Assembly: GCA_001592145.1 (NCBI GenBank)
Contig: BCWJ01000004.1
Location: 186,001 to 250,000, forward strand
Direction: 5' to 3'
DNA: 64,000 bases
Source of the DNA: Xylanimicrobium pachnodae JCM 13526 = NBRC 107786
GTDB taxonomy: Bacteria; Actinomycetota; Actinomycetes; Actinomycetales; Cellulomonadaceae
Every line of letters starts with the position of its first letter. Position 1 is the stretch's first letter. This document shows positions 8,467-17,129 of this stretch, in pieces. A program made the position numbers and the translations under genes. The notes beneath the pieces were generated by a model. The model was not told the DNA's origin and searched no databases. It saw nothing but the letters and a program-made list of their open reading frames with translations.

Positions 8467-10991
8467 CGCACCTCCTCGCGGTACGTGGTGTCCCGCACCT
8501 GCGCCCGCACGCGTGCGCCCGCCGCCACCGCGACGCCGACCACGCCGACGACCAGCGCCCCGGTCAGCGCGCCGGCCGGCGCCGCAGCCCACGCGAGCAC
8601 GGCCGGCGGTACCTGGTCGACCCCCGTCACCGTGCTCAGCACCAAGCCCGGTGCCACCCCCGCGCCGAGCGCCCACCCCCCGACGACGCCGAGCACCGCG
8701 CCACCCACGACGACGACACCGAGCTCGACGGCCCGTGACCGACCCTGCACGCGCGGCCCCACACCGATCGAGCGCAGTGCCACGACCTCACCCCGCCGGG
8801 CTCGCAGGCCCGCGTCGGCCGTGACCCCCACGCCCAGGACGGCAAGGGCCACGACGCCCGCGGCGGCGATCCACGTGGCCGCACGCACCGGGCCGGAGGC
8901 ATCCGCGCCGGGAGCCGCCGTCGCCGGGGTCACCACGGTGGTGCCGGGCAGCGCCTCCTCGACGGCGGCGGCGACCCGGCGAGCCGCGGCGTCGTCGGAC
9001 GCGGACCACGCCCCGGCCCGAACCTCGGCCACGTCCGCCCAGACCTCGGCCGGGGCGGGGAGCTGCATGCGTGAGCGCAGGAGCGCCGCGTTGAGGTGGG
9101 CCAGATCCGCCATGGCCACCGCCGGCCGCAGCGCGCCGGGCATCGCCTCCACGGTGCCGCCCACCACGATCGGCACCCGCACCCCCAGCGCACCGAGCTC
9201 GAGGCGATCCCCGGTGCGCACGCCCAGGTCCGTGGCCAGCGAGGTGGTCACCACGGCCGCGACGGGGGCCGTGCCCAGGGCTGCGGGCGCAACCCGCAGC
9301 CGGTGGCGGGACCTGCCCGTGACCAGCAGGTCCGCACCCAACCCGGCGGCCTCACCGGCGCCCGTGCCCGAGCCCGCGCTCGCCCCCGCACCCGTGCCCG
9401 CCCCCGTGTCGCCCAGCACGGTCGTCCACGACGCTGTGAGGTCCACCGGTTCCCGGTGGTCCTGAACCAGCGCCGCCACGCCGTCGACGGCGAACCGGAG
9501 CTGGAGCGCCTCACGGGCGCCGACGACGTCGAGGTCCAGAGCGACCAGTCGCCAGCCGTGCGCGGGCCTGGGGAGCTCGAGGCGGATCGTCGACGAGGTG
9601 GGCCCCGGGCCTCCCTCGGTGAACGCCCCCAGGGGGAACCCCGCCAGCGCCCCGTCGGCGCGAGCCAGCCACAGCGTGGCGGCGGGGAAGCCGGGAGGCT
9701 CGTCGGCGCCGCCCACCGTCGGGGTGCCGTAGGCCGTGCCCGCGAGCGCCACGCTCGCCGTGACGCCCACCTCGAGCGCCGTCGTCCCGTCGGGCAGCGT
9801 GGGCGCCCCCGGGAACGGGTCTGCGCCACCACGCAGGACGCCGTCCACCGTGGCGGCGTCGGACGCCCGCGTGGTCCGCACGACGCCGGCTGCGGCAGCG
9901 GCCGGGACCGCGAGCACCGTGGGCTTGACGTGCTGGACCGACGTCTCCAGCCGCAGCACCGGTACCGCGGCGTCGACCCCGGTCACGGCGGCCACGACAT
10001 CGGCGTCGGCCCCGGTCAGCCCCTGCGCAGGGGTGACACCGGAGCGGGTCACCCGCACGTCGGCGCCCGCGGCCAGCACCCCGACGTCGCCCGCCATGCG
10101 CTGTGCCGTGCCCGCGTACACACCCGCGAACGCAGCCGACCCGGCGGCGAGCACCACGAGCACGAGCGGCACCGCGGAGGCGACCAGGCGCCGCCCCGCC
10201 TGACGCACCGTGACGACGGCGAGGCCCGGATGGCGCGCGACCACCCGCTCCGCCAGCCGGGCCAGAGGACCCAGCACCGCCACGGCCACCACCACGAGCG
10301 AGGCGAGCACCAGAGCCGGCGCGGAGGCAGCGAGAGGGTCGGTGCGCGTCCCGCCGTCGGCCGCGACGACCAGCGGTGAGCCGTAGCGCCGCAGCTGCAC
10401 CAGAGCCACCAGCGCGACCAGCACCGTGAGGACGACGACGCCGCCCGTCGCGACCTGGCGCGCCCGACCCGACCGGTCCGCGAGCGACCGGCGGGCCGCG
10501 GCGTGCACGCCGATCGCCGTCGTCGCCGAGAGCAGGATCGCCGCGACCAGCGCCACGCAGGCCCCCACGACGACGAGCAGCCACGGCTCGGCGGGCCGCC
10601 CCGCACCGCGCAGCACGGCAGCGGCCACCACCGTGCCCGCACCCGCCCCGATCAGGCACACGACGGCAGCCTCGGCCACCGCGAACGCGGACACCTGCGC
10701 CGGGCCCGCGCCGCGGGACAGCAACAGCTCGGTCTCCGCGCGCCGCTCCTGGCCGAGCAGGCGGCCCACCTGCGCCACCGTGACCAGTGCGGCCACCACG
10801 AGCAGCGCCACCGGCACACCCGCTCCCGCCACCACCGCCGTGCGGGCGGCCGGCACCGCGGCCGCCCCGGACCGGACCACCGCCAGCGTGGCCACGAGCA
10901 TCGCCGCCAGCACGGCGACGAGCGCCCCGACCAGCGCGAGCAGCGCGCGTTGCGTCCCGGCTCGGCGGGCCAGCAGCACGGCTCTGCTCAC
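8463..10991 (-). CDS. Large FtsX-family ABC transporter permease, second copy
   Basis: 842-residue permease with the same duplicated FtsX layout as its neighbour: N-terminal helix (LLALVGALVAVLAAMLVATL), the cytoplasmic coupling element (GQERRAETELLLSRGAGPAQ), several central helices, a long extracytoplasmic domain and a final helix group including another coupling motif (RRGEVVALRSIGVGPRVQG). The GTG at 10991 is preferred over longer forms because AGAGGTGA precedes it at good spacing and the protein then begins close to the first helix; the longer N-terminus is Arg/Ser-rich and implausible. It is the first of four overlapping genes. The two permeases probably form a heterodimer. Confidence 0.85.
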   Translation of the reverse strand: MSRAVLLARRAGTQRALLALVGALVAVLAAMLVATLAVVRSGAAAVPAARTAVVAGAGVPVALLVVAALVTVAQVGRLLGQERRAETELLLSRGAGPAQVSAFAVAEAAVVCLIGAGAGTVVAAAVLRGAGRPAEPWLLVVVGACVALVAAILLSATTAIGVHAAARRSLADRSGRARQVATGGVVVLTVLVALVALVQLRRYGSPLVVAADGGTRTDPLAASAPALVLASLVVVAVAVLGPLARLAERVVARHPGLAVVTVRQAGRRLVASAVPLVLVVLAAGSAAFAGVYAGTAQRMAGDVGVLAAGADVRVTRSGVTPAQGLTGADADVVAAVTGVDAAVPVLRLETSVQHVKPTVLAVPAAAAAGVVRTTRASDAATVDGVLRGGADPFPGAPTLPDGTTALEVGVTASVALAGTAYGTPTVGGADEPPGFPAATLWLARADGALAGFPLGAFTEGGPGPTSSTIRLELPRPAHGWRLVALDLDVVGAREALQLRFAVDGVAALVQDHREPVDLTASWTTVLGDTGAGTGAGASAGSGTGAGEAAGLGADLLVTGRSRHRLRVAPAALGTAPVAAVVTTSLATDLGVRTGDRLELGALGVRVPIVVGGTVEAMPGALRPAVAMADLAHLNAALLRSRMQLPAPAEVWADVAEVRAGAWSASDDAAARRVAAAVEEALPGTTVVTPATAAPGADASGPVRAATWIAAAGVVALAVLGVGVTADAGLRARRGEVVALRSIGVGPRVQGRSRAVELGVVVVGGAVLGVVGGWALGAGVAPGLVLSTVTGVDQVPPAVLAWAAAPAGALTGALVVGVVGVAVAAGARVRAQVRDTTYREEVR

Positions 10992-11070
10992 GAGATGGTC
11001 ACCTCTGCGACGACGACGTCCAGAATCGCTCCGGGCACCATACCGACCGCGTGCCGCCCCGTCCCCTCGC

Positions 11071-11598
11071 TCACCCCGGTGCGGCGGCGGCATGCGCACG
11101 CTCGTACTGCGCACGCGAGTCCTGCACGGCCTTGACCGCCGCGTCGAGCGCCTCCGCCGCAGCCCGCTGCCGAGCCACGACGGCGGCCGCGACACGCTCG
11201 AGCGACCGCGCGGTGTCCACCCCGGCCCCCGCGGGCACCGGCCGGATCGCCGCGGGCGGCGCCACCGTGTCAGCCACCGTGATCGCGGCGGACAGCGCCG
11301 TCAGCGTCGTCGGGTCGGCCACCGTGCCCTCCGCGTCGGTGAGCAGCTCACGCGCGACGTCGATCTGGACGGACAGCTCGTCGCGCTCCACGCCCCACCG
11401 GGTGACGTGCTCCGCCGTCGCCGCCGTCGCCGCGTGCACCTGGCGCACCGTGTCCAGCCGCGACCATGCCAGGCACGCACCGAGCACCACCAGCACGACG
11501 ACCAGGAACGCCGACGCCCGGCGCCGCCGGTAGGTCCACTCCGACGCAGGAGCGACGGGTCGCCGGGGCACGTCGAGGACGGCTCCCACCACGACCAC
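11071..11598 (-). CDS. Small single-pass membrane protein of unknown function
   Basis: 175 residues; I do not recognise the family. After a ~25-residue basic N-terminus (WTYRRRR) there is one transmembrane helix (ASAFLVVVLVVLGACLAW). An Ala-rich helical extracytoplasmic domain follows, with heptad-like Val/Leu/Ala spacing (for example SLERVAAAVVARQRAAAEAL) consistent with coiled coil. It lies upstream of, and on the same strand as, the FtsX/ATPase cluster, about 80 bases from the first permease, so it may be co-transcribed. A role as a periplasmic adaptor is possible but is inferred from topology and position only. Start is uncertain: several in-frame GTG codons lie close together at the N-terminus. 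Confidence 0.6.
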   Translation of the reverse strand: MVVVGAVLDVPRRPVAPASEWTYRRRRASAFLVVVLVVLGACLAWSRLDTVRQVHAATAATAEHVTRWGVERDELSVQIDVARELLTDAEGTVADPTTLTALSAAITVADTVAPPAAIRPVPAGAGVDTARSLERVAAAVVARQRAAAEALDAAVKAVQDSRAQYERAHAAAAPG

Positions 11599-11691
11599 CT
11601 CCGCGTGCGAACACCACCTGTCGACGCGACAGTCTCAGACCCCCACGGCCCGGCGCAGCACCGTGGCGCGCACCTGGCGCCCGGTGCGCGA

Positions 11692-12160
11692 TCAGGGTCT
11701 ACCCGTCGCGGCGACCGCCTCAAGTCGCGGCTCGATCGACTCGGCCGTGGGGTTGACGGCAAACGATGGGCTGAGGGTCCAGGAGCCGCGGTCGGCGAGG
11801 AAGCCGTGGTTGCGCAGATGGTCATCGGTGTTGCCGAGTGCGACATCGGCGACAACCCGATCGAACAACTCGTGGTGATCCGACCTGGGCGAGCGCGAAA
11901 GGTCCCTCATGGCTCCTGCGATGTCGGCGTAATCACGGGAAGTCCAGATCGTCCAGCCGACGCGGAACACGGTCTTCGGCGCGGGCGCGCGAACGCTCCG
12001 CCTTCTCGATCAGGTTCCGGCCCCATCGGTCCGGCGCGCTGTCCGCGAAGGCACGCACGAGCCCGGTCTGGTGCTGCGCGCCGGAGACCAGCGGCGCCGG
12101 AACGTCCTCCAACGCATCCGGACGCGTTCGCACCGCGACGGTGCGGTGAGGCCTGGTCAC
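11692..12160 (-). pseudogene. Decayed HipA-family toxin kinase gene
   Basis: Two fragments in different frames match HipA. The upstream one (about 11933-12160) has FADSAPDRWGRNLIEKAERS, the conserved HipA N-subdomain string. The downstream one (about 11692-11970) has FDRVVADVALGNTDDHLRNH, the catalytic-loop region of HipA kinases, followed by WTLSPSFAVNP. Roughly 200 residues that should lie between them are missing and the frame changes at the junction. The C-terminal helices are also absent. HipA kinases phosphorylate aminoacyl-tRNA synthetases and need a cognate HipB; no HipB is visible. With about 155 codons of an expected 400 this cannot be functional. Confidence 0.75.
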
Positions 12161-12225
12161 GCAACCTTCAGCGGCGTGATCGCTGCGATCTGCGCCGCGG
12201 CACGATCCTCCGCCAGGTCCAGCTC

Positions 12226-12459
12226 CTACCGCATCTGCAGGTTGAGCCAGAGCTGCGCCGAGACGCCGAAGTAGCGCTGGAGACGCAACGCCGTATCGGC
12301 CGAGACTCCACGCTTGCCGTGCACGATCTCGTTGATCCGGCGCGGCGGGACCCCGATGGCGACGGCAAGCTTGTTCTGTGTGATCTCGAAACCCTCGATG
12401 AAGTCCTTCATGAGGACCTCACCGGGGTGGATCGGCGGAGTCTTGTCCGTGGTAGTCAA
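12226..12459 (-). CDS. higA: HigA-type antitoxin, XRE helix-turn-helix
   Basis: 77-residue antitoxin of the HigBA (RelE-superfamily) type. It begins TTDKTPPIHPGEVLMKDFIE, the conserved HigA N-terminus, followed by the HTH (ITQNKLAVAIGVPPRRINEI) and ends with FGVSAQLWLNLQ, the usual HigA C-terminal helix. The start is a TTG at 12459 with a strong GAGGAGGTGGAG ribosome site; an internal ATG at 12411 would remove conserved residues. As in normal higBA pairs the start lies inside the end of the higB frame, but here higB is broken. HigA binds and neutralises the toxin and represses the operon. It may survive as an orphan regulator. Confidence 0.82.
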   Translation of the reverse strand: MTTTDKTPPIHPGEVLMKDFIEGFEITQNKLAVAIGVPPRRINEIVHGKRGVSADTALRLQRYFGVSAQLWLNLQMR

Positions 12460-12575
12460 CGATCTCCACCTCCTCGGGCCCAGCAGCGGTCCGCACGAAG
12501 CAGATCCGCCACGGATCGTTGATCCTGATGCTGTGCTGTCCGGCGCGGTCGCCCGTTCCCGAACGACCTGATCAC
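12419..12575 (-). pseudogene. higB: higB toxin remnant with internal deletion
   Basis: The C-terminal part of a HigB mRNA-interferase is clear in one frame: GDRAGQHSIRINDPWRICFV, then GPEEVEIVDYH, running into the start of higA as usual. Directly upstream, in another frame, a GTG begins VIRSFGN, the normal HigB N-terminus. The two ends are fused with about 40-50 codons and a reading-frame register missing. The central helices are therefore lost and no full protein can be made. The junction is near 12553. This explains why no toxin-sized reading frame is found beside an intact antitoxin. Confidence 0.8.
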
Positions 12576-12608
12576 GCGACCAGCGGATCACGAGGGCCGT
12601 CAATAACG

Positions 12609-13694
12609 CTAGACGTTGAACCTGAACTCCACCACGTCGCCGTCGGCCATCACGTAGTCCTTGCCCTCGATGCGGGCCTTGCCCGCCGCGCGCGCCGCCG
12701 CGACCGAGCCGGCCTCGACCAGGTCCTCGAAGCCGATGACCTCGGCCTTGATGAAGCCGCGCTCGAAGTCGGTGTGGATGACGCCGGCGGCCTGCGGGGC
12801 CTTCCAGCCCGTGCGGATCGTCCAGGCGCGCGACTCCTTGGGGCCGGCCGTGAGGTAGGTCTGCAGGCCGAGGGTGTGGAAGCCGACCTTGGCGAGCTGG
12901 TCCAGGCCTGACTCCTCCTGACCGTTGGCCTCCAGCATCTCGCGGGCCTCGTCCTCGTCGAGCTCGACCAGCTCGGACTCGAACTTGGCATCCAGGAAGA
13001 TCGCGTCGGCGGGGGCCACCAGCGCGCGCAGGCGATCCTGCATCGCGGCATCGGCGAGGCCGTCGTCGTCCGTGTTGAACACGTAGATGAACGGCTTGGC
13101 GGTCATGAGCTGGAACGACGCGATGTCGGCCAGGTCCAGGCCGGCGGCCTTGGCACCCTGGAAGAGCGTGGTGCCGGCCTCCAGGATCGCCTGCGCCTTC
13201 TTGCCGGCCTCCAGGAGGGCGGGGTCACCCTTCTTGATCTTGACCTCCTTCTCGATGCGCGGCAGCGCCTTCTCGAGAGTCTGGAGGTCCGCCAGGATGA
13301 GCTCGGTGGCGATGGTCTCGATGTCGCCCTCGGCGTCCGTGGACCCCTCGACGCGGATCACGTCGGGGTCGGAGAACACGCGGGTGACCTGGCAGATCGC
13401 GTCCGCCTCGCGGATGTTCGCGAGGAACTTGTTGCCCAGGCCCTCGCCCTCCGACGCGCCCTTGACGATGCCGGCGATGTCGACGAAGGACACCGTGGCG
13501 GGCAGGATGCGCTCGGACCCGAAGATCCCCGCGAGCACGTCCAGGCGCGGGTCGGGCAGGGGAACCACGCCCACGTTGGGCTCGATCGTGGCGAACGGGT
13601 AGTTCGCGGCGAGCACCTGGTTGCGGGTCAGGGCGTTGAACAGGGTGGACTTGCCGACGTTGGGCAGGCCGACGATGCCGATGGTAAGGGCCAC
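12609..13694 (-). CDS. ychF: Ribosome-binding ATPase YchF (Obg-related P-loop NTPase)
   Basis: 361 residues, exactly the family length. The protein starts at GTG 13694 (MALTIGIVGLPNVGKSTLFN), giving the G1 motif within 20 residues as in all YchF proteins. The switch/G3 region is VDIAGIVKGASEGEGLGNKF. The altered G4 region (YVFNTDDDG) is consistent with ATP rather than GTP preference. A helical insert follows, and the C-terminal TGS-like domain contains GVIHTDFERGFIKAEVIGFE and ends DGDVVEFRFNV. YchF binds the 50S/70S ribosome and modulates translation and oxidative stress responses. It appears monocistronic and is a reliable housekeeping marker. Confidence 0.97.
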   Translation of the reverse strand: MALTIGIVGLPNVGKSTLFNALTRNQVLAANYPFATIEPNVGVVPLPDPRLDVLAGIFGSERILPATVSFVDIAGIVKGASEGEGLGNKFLANIREADAICQVTRVFSDPDVIRVEGSTDAEGDIETIATELILADLQTLEKALPRIEKEVKIKKGDPALLEAGKKAQAILEAGTTLFQGAKAAGLDLADIASFQLMTAKPFIYVFNTDDDGLADAAMQDRLRALVAPADAIFLDAKFESELVELDEDEAREMLEANGQEESGLDQLAKVGFHTLGLQTYLTAGPKESRAWTIRTGWKAPQAAGVIHTDFERGFIKAEVIGFEDLVEAGSVAAARAAGKARIEGKDYVMADGDVVEFRFNV

Positions 13695-13705
13695 GGGCGG
13701 CAAGT

Positions 13706-14500
13706 CTACGGGGCGTCGCCGCCCGCCAGCGTGGCAAGGTCGCGCAACGCGAACCGCAGGTGCTCCCACTCCTCGTTCCCGACGACGCCCAGGCAGCGTG
13801 CCACCGTCCGCGAGCGGCGGTACTCCTCCGGGGCGTCGTCGGCCCACGGAGGCAGGCCGCGCGACGCCCCGGCGAACGTCTGCGCCGTCTGCGCGGCCAG
13901 GACGGCGCGCACCTGGGCGACCCGCTCGGCGCGCACCGCCAGCACGTCCTCCCACAGCGGCGTCGCCGTGACGTCGATGCCGAGCCCCGCCGCCTGCGCG
14001 TCCCACTCGGTGAACGGCAGGCCCAGCGGGCTGAACGCGTCAGCCAGCCCGAGCACGGCGTGCCGCACCCATCCGTCGGTGGCGAACACGAGGTGGCGCA
14101 GCGTCTGCGCCACCGACCACTCGCCACCCACCCTCACGTCCCGCAGCTCCGGGTGGGCCGTCGCCTGCTCGATGACCGCGGACCAGCGCTCCTGGGCGGC
14201 GTCGTAGGCGGCGAGCTGCTCCACCGGGTCCGGCGACCTGCGCTGGGCGCGACCCGGGAACCGAGCGTTGAGCGCCGCCTCCACGAGCGGTGCGACGGCC
14301 ACCCCGTTGACGGTCAGCCCGATGAGGTTGCCGTCGATCTCGGCATCCTCGAGGTCGACACCGCGAAACACCGCGCCGGTGAGGACGGACTGGTCGAACC
14401 TCGCCCCCGAGAGGTCGCAGAGCCGGAACTCGGCACCTTGAAGGCCGGCCTCGACAAAGCGTGCGCCGCGGACGTCGTCGTCACCGGTGAACTGGACCAT
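13706..14500 (-). CDS. Pentapeptide-repeat protein fused to a DinB-like domain
   Basis: 264 residues. About the first 80 hold a short pentapeptide-repeat run (GARFVEAGLQGAEFRLCDLS, ARFDQSVLTGAVFRGVDLED), an A(D/N)LxX-type right-handed helix. The rest is a DinB/YfiT-type four-helix domain (AQERWSAVIEQATAHPELRD, GGEWSVAQTLRHLVFATDGW, WEHLRFALRDLATLAGG). The histidine in QTLRHLV corresponds to the usual metal-ligand position of DinB proteins; others are less obvious. This architecture is known in actinobacteria, often annotated as DinB family, but has no defined substrate. It starts at ATG 14500 and ends 11 bases before the ychF start, so co-transcription with ychF is likely. Confidence 0.82.
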   Translation of the reverse strand: MVQFTGDDDVRGARFVEAGLQGAEFRLCDLSGARFDQSVLTGAVFRGVDLEDAEIDGNLIGLTVNGVAVAPLVEAALNARFPGRAQRRSPDPVEQLAAYDAAQERWSAVIEQATAHPELRDVRVGGEWSVAQTLRHLVFATDGWVRHAVLGLADAFSPLGLPFTEWDAQAAGLGIDVTATPLWEDVLAVRAERVAQVRAVLAAQTAQTFAGASRGLPPWADDAPEEYRRSRTVARCLGVVGNEEWEHLRFALRDLATLAGGDAP

Positions 14501-14556
14501 GCACCCGACGCTACGCCGGGGCGCCCACACCCGTCCCGGCCCGCCCCGAGAGCCGG

Positions 14557-16146
14557 TCAGGAGTAGGACAGCACCCGCTGGAGCAGCTCGGGCGCGCGGC
14601 GGTCGTACACCCGTGCCCCCCACCGCACCCCGCCCAGCAGCGCCGCGACCCCTACGGCGAGCGCGACGACGCACGCCACCCAGCCGAGCACCGGTTCGGC
14701 CAACCCGATCGCCAGCCCCGACAGCACGAGCGCGGGGGCCGAGACCAGCAGGGTCAGGCCCATCCCCACGCCCTGGGCGACCATCGTCGCGCCGGTGGCA
14801 CCCTGCGGCTGTTTGAACGGGCTCTCCCCCGGCTTGGGGACCGGGTACAGCCAGCGGGCGCTCACCAGGCTCGACACCCCCGTGGACGCCCCAAGGGTCC
14901 CCAGGCTCAGGCCCACGAGCGGGGCGAACCACTCCCACCGGCCCGTCAGGGCGGTCGTGATCACGGCGAGCACGATGATGACGGGGACCCCGGCCATCAG
15001 CACGGGCAGCGCGCGGCCCCACCGGTCGGTCCGGCCGTCGATACCCGTCGCGACGTGGAGCGCGAACGCCGTGTGGTCGTAGGCGATGTCGTTCGAGATC
15101 CCGAACCCGAGCATCCATCCCGTCATCGGCGCGGCGATCAGCACGACCTCCGGTGCGTCACCGCCGCCGGCGAACCACATGATCACCGGCAGCAGAGGAA
15201 TCACCACGAACGACATCGAGTAGCGGGGGTCACGCCGCCAGTACGTGGCGGCGCGCGCTGCGACGGCACCCACCGGTGTCGCGGGAACGCGGTCGAACCA
15301 GCCGAGCCCCTTGCCCCGCGCCCCCTTGCCGGCCGTCTCGCGCGGCGACTCGAACGATCGTGCCAGCGCGCGCTCCCACGCCCACGCGGCGAGCACCACC
15401 GACGCGACCGCGATCAGCAGACGGGCCAGCGCGCCGAGCCAGTCGGCGTCGTGCACCGCCACCGCCAGCCCCCAGGGGGCCCCGAGCGGAGTCCACCCGA
15501 GCCACCCGGCCAGCTCGGCGACGGTCCCGGAGAGGGCACCGGCCTCACCGGCGGCCTCGGCCGCCTGCCGCGAGAACCAGGTGAAGATCGGGCCCATGAG
15601 CATGATCGGCAGGATCGTGACCGCGGCCATCACCTCGCGGGAGCGGCGCGACTCGAGCAGCGGGCTCAGCACGGTCGTGATCGCGCGCGACCCCACGACG
15701 CACAGCGCGACCGCGAGGACGGCGCCGACGAGGGCCGCGACCACCACGAGTGGCGTGCGCCACCAGGCGAACGCCGCGCCCACGAGGGTCACGAGGGTGG
15801 CGATCCCGGGTATCGAGACGACACCCACCACGGCGAGCCCGGCGACCAGGTTCCAGCGCCGGATGCCGAAGGTGATGAACCGGTGCGGGTCGAGGGTGGC
15901 GTCGACGCCGTACAGGAACACGGGCACCAGCCACCAGGCGAGCACCACGACCGCGCCGACGATCACGAACACGTTCCCGGCACCGTGCGCGTTCGCCGTT
16001 CCCCCCGCGATCGCGCCGACGACGACGCCGAACACCACGGAGACCGCGTACAGCGCGCCGACGACGAAGCCGATGGTCTGCCACACGCTCCGCCGGAACG
16101 TGTTGGCCATGAGGGTCAGCTTGAGGCGGACGAGCTGCGCAACCAC
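14557..16146 (-). CDS. ABC-2-type exporter membrane protein
   Basis: 529-residue integral membrane protein with about 11-12 hydrophobic segments. Examples are IGFVVGALYAVSVVFGVVVG near the N-terminus, VFVIVGAVVVLAWWLVPVFL, and the C-terminal pair LGWVACVVALAVGVAALLGG. It begins VVAQLVRLKLTLMANTFRRS at GTG 16146, preceded by GGGGAGG at good spacing, and overlaps the end of the ATPase gene upstream by 31 bases, so the two subunits are coupled. The arrangement (ATPase then polytopic protein) is that of a two-gene exporter. Substrate unknown; drug, lipid or peptide export are all possible. Confidence 0.82.
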   Translation of the reverse strand: MVAQLVRLKLTLMANTFRRSVWQTIGFVVGALYAVSVVFGVVVGAIAGGTANAHGAGNVFVIVGAVVVLAWWLVPVFLYGVDATLDPHRFITFGIRRWNLVAGLAVVGVVSIPGIATLVTLVGAAFAWWRTPLVVVAALVGAVLAVALCVVGSRAITTVLSPLLESRRSREVMAAVTILPIMLMGPIFTWFSRQAAEAAGEAGALSGTVAELAGWLGWTPLGAPWGLAVAVHDADWLGALARLLIAVASVVLAAWAWERALARSFESPRETAGKGARGKGLGWFDRVPATPVGAVAARAATYWRRDPRYSMSFVVIPLLPVIMWFAGGGDAPEVVLIAAPMTGWMLGFGISNDIAYDHTAFALHVATGIDGRTDRWGRALPVLMAGVPVIIVLAVITTALTGRWEWFAPLVGLSLGTLGASTGVSSLVSARWLYPVPKPGESPFKQPQGATGATMVAQGVGMGLTLLVSAPALVLSGLAIGLAEPVLGWVACVVALAVGVAALLGGVRWGARVYDRRAPELLQRVLSYS

Positions 16147-16973
16147 GCCAGGCCCTCCCCTTCCTTGCGGCCACCCACCAGGTCCACGAACCGGTCCTCC
16201 AGCGACTGACCGGCCCGGACGGCGTCGACCGTGCCCGCGGCGAGCACCCTGCCCTGCGCGACGACGGCGACGTGCGAGCACATGCGCTGCACCAGGTCCA
16301 TGACGTGGCTGGAGACGACGACGGTGCCGCCGTCGGCGACGTACGCGTGCAGGATGTCGCGGATGTTGGCGGCGCTGACCGGGTCCACGGCCTCGAACGG
16401 CTCGTCCAGCACGAGCACGCGCGGGGCATGGATCATCGCGGACGCGAGCGCGACCTTCTTGGTCATGCCTGCGGAGTAGTCGACGACGAACGTGTCGCGG
16501 TCCGCGGTGAGGTCCATGGCGCGCAGCAGGTCCTCGGTGCGCTCCGTGACCGTGGCCCGGTCCAGGCCGCGCAGCAGGCCCGCGTAGGTGATGAGCTGAG
16601 CGCCCGTGAGGCGGTCGAACAGGCGCACGCCGTCAGGCAGGATGCCCAGTCTGCGCTTGGCCGCGGCGGGGTCCGTCCACACGTCGGTGCCGTGCACGGC
16701 GGCGGTGCCGAAGTCGGGGCGCAGCAGGCCCGTGGCCATGGACAGCGTGGTCGTCTTGCCCGCGCCGTTGGGGCCGACGACGCCGTAGAACGACCCGGTG
16801 GGCACGTCGAGGGAGACGTCGGCGACGGCGATCTTCTGGCCGAACCTCTTCCACAGGCCGCGCAGGCTCAGGGCGGCGGACGGGTCGGGCGGCGGAACCG
16901 AGGGTGCGGGCTGGTGGGATGGCGCGGAAGGCTGCGAGGCGGGCTGCGGGGCAGGCACGGACAGTGTGATCAC
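16116..16973 (-). CDS. ABC transporter ATP-binding protein (exporter type, CcmA/NatA-like)
   Basis: 285 residues with a Pro/Ser/Gln-rich ~40-residue leader, then a compact ATPase: Walker A VVGPNGAGKTTTLSMATGLL, a shortened signature YSAGMTKKVALASAM, Walker B VLVLDEPFEAVD and H-loop SSHVMD. The signature reads YSAGM instead of LSGGQ, a variant seen in several ABC-2 exporter ATPases. The GTG at 16973 has AGACAGG upstream; a second GTG 12 bases downstream is possible. It overlaps the membrane-subunit gene and they should work as one exporter. It faces rmuC divergently across 156 bases. Confidence 0.87.
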   Translation of the reverse strand: MITLSVPAPQPASQPSAPSHQPAPSVPPPDPSAALSLRGLWKRFGQKIAVADVSLDVPTGSFYGVVGPNGAGKTTTLSMATGLLRPDFGTAAVHGTDVWTDPAAAKRRLGILPDGVRLFDRLTGAQLITYAGLLRGLDRATVTERTEDLLRAMDLTADRDTFVVDYSAGMTKKVALASAMIHAPRVLVLDEPFEAVDPVSAANIRDILHAYVADGGTVVVSSHVMDLVQRMCSHVAVVAQGRVLAAGTVDAVRAGQSLEDRFVDLVGGRKEGEGLAWLRSSSASS

Positions 16974-17129
16974 CTGTCTTGTCGGCGGGGTTCCTGCGCA
17001 CAGTAGTGGCCCGCACCGACACCCGCCAGGGATCTGCCGCCGATCGCACGGCGTGGCACGGACGGCCCATGATGCACGCCCTCGGGCATGTCGCCGGGCT
17101 GTGTCGGTACCTCGTGCCACGCTGCCAGC

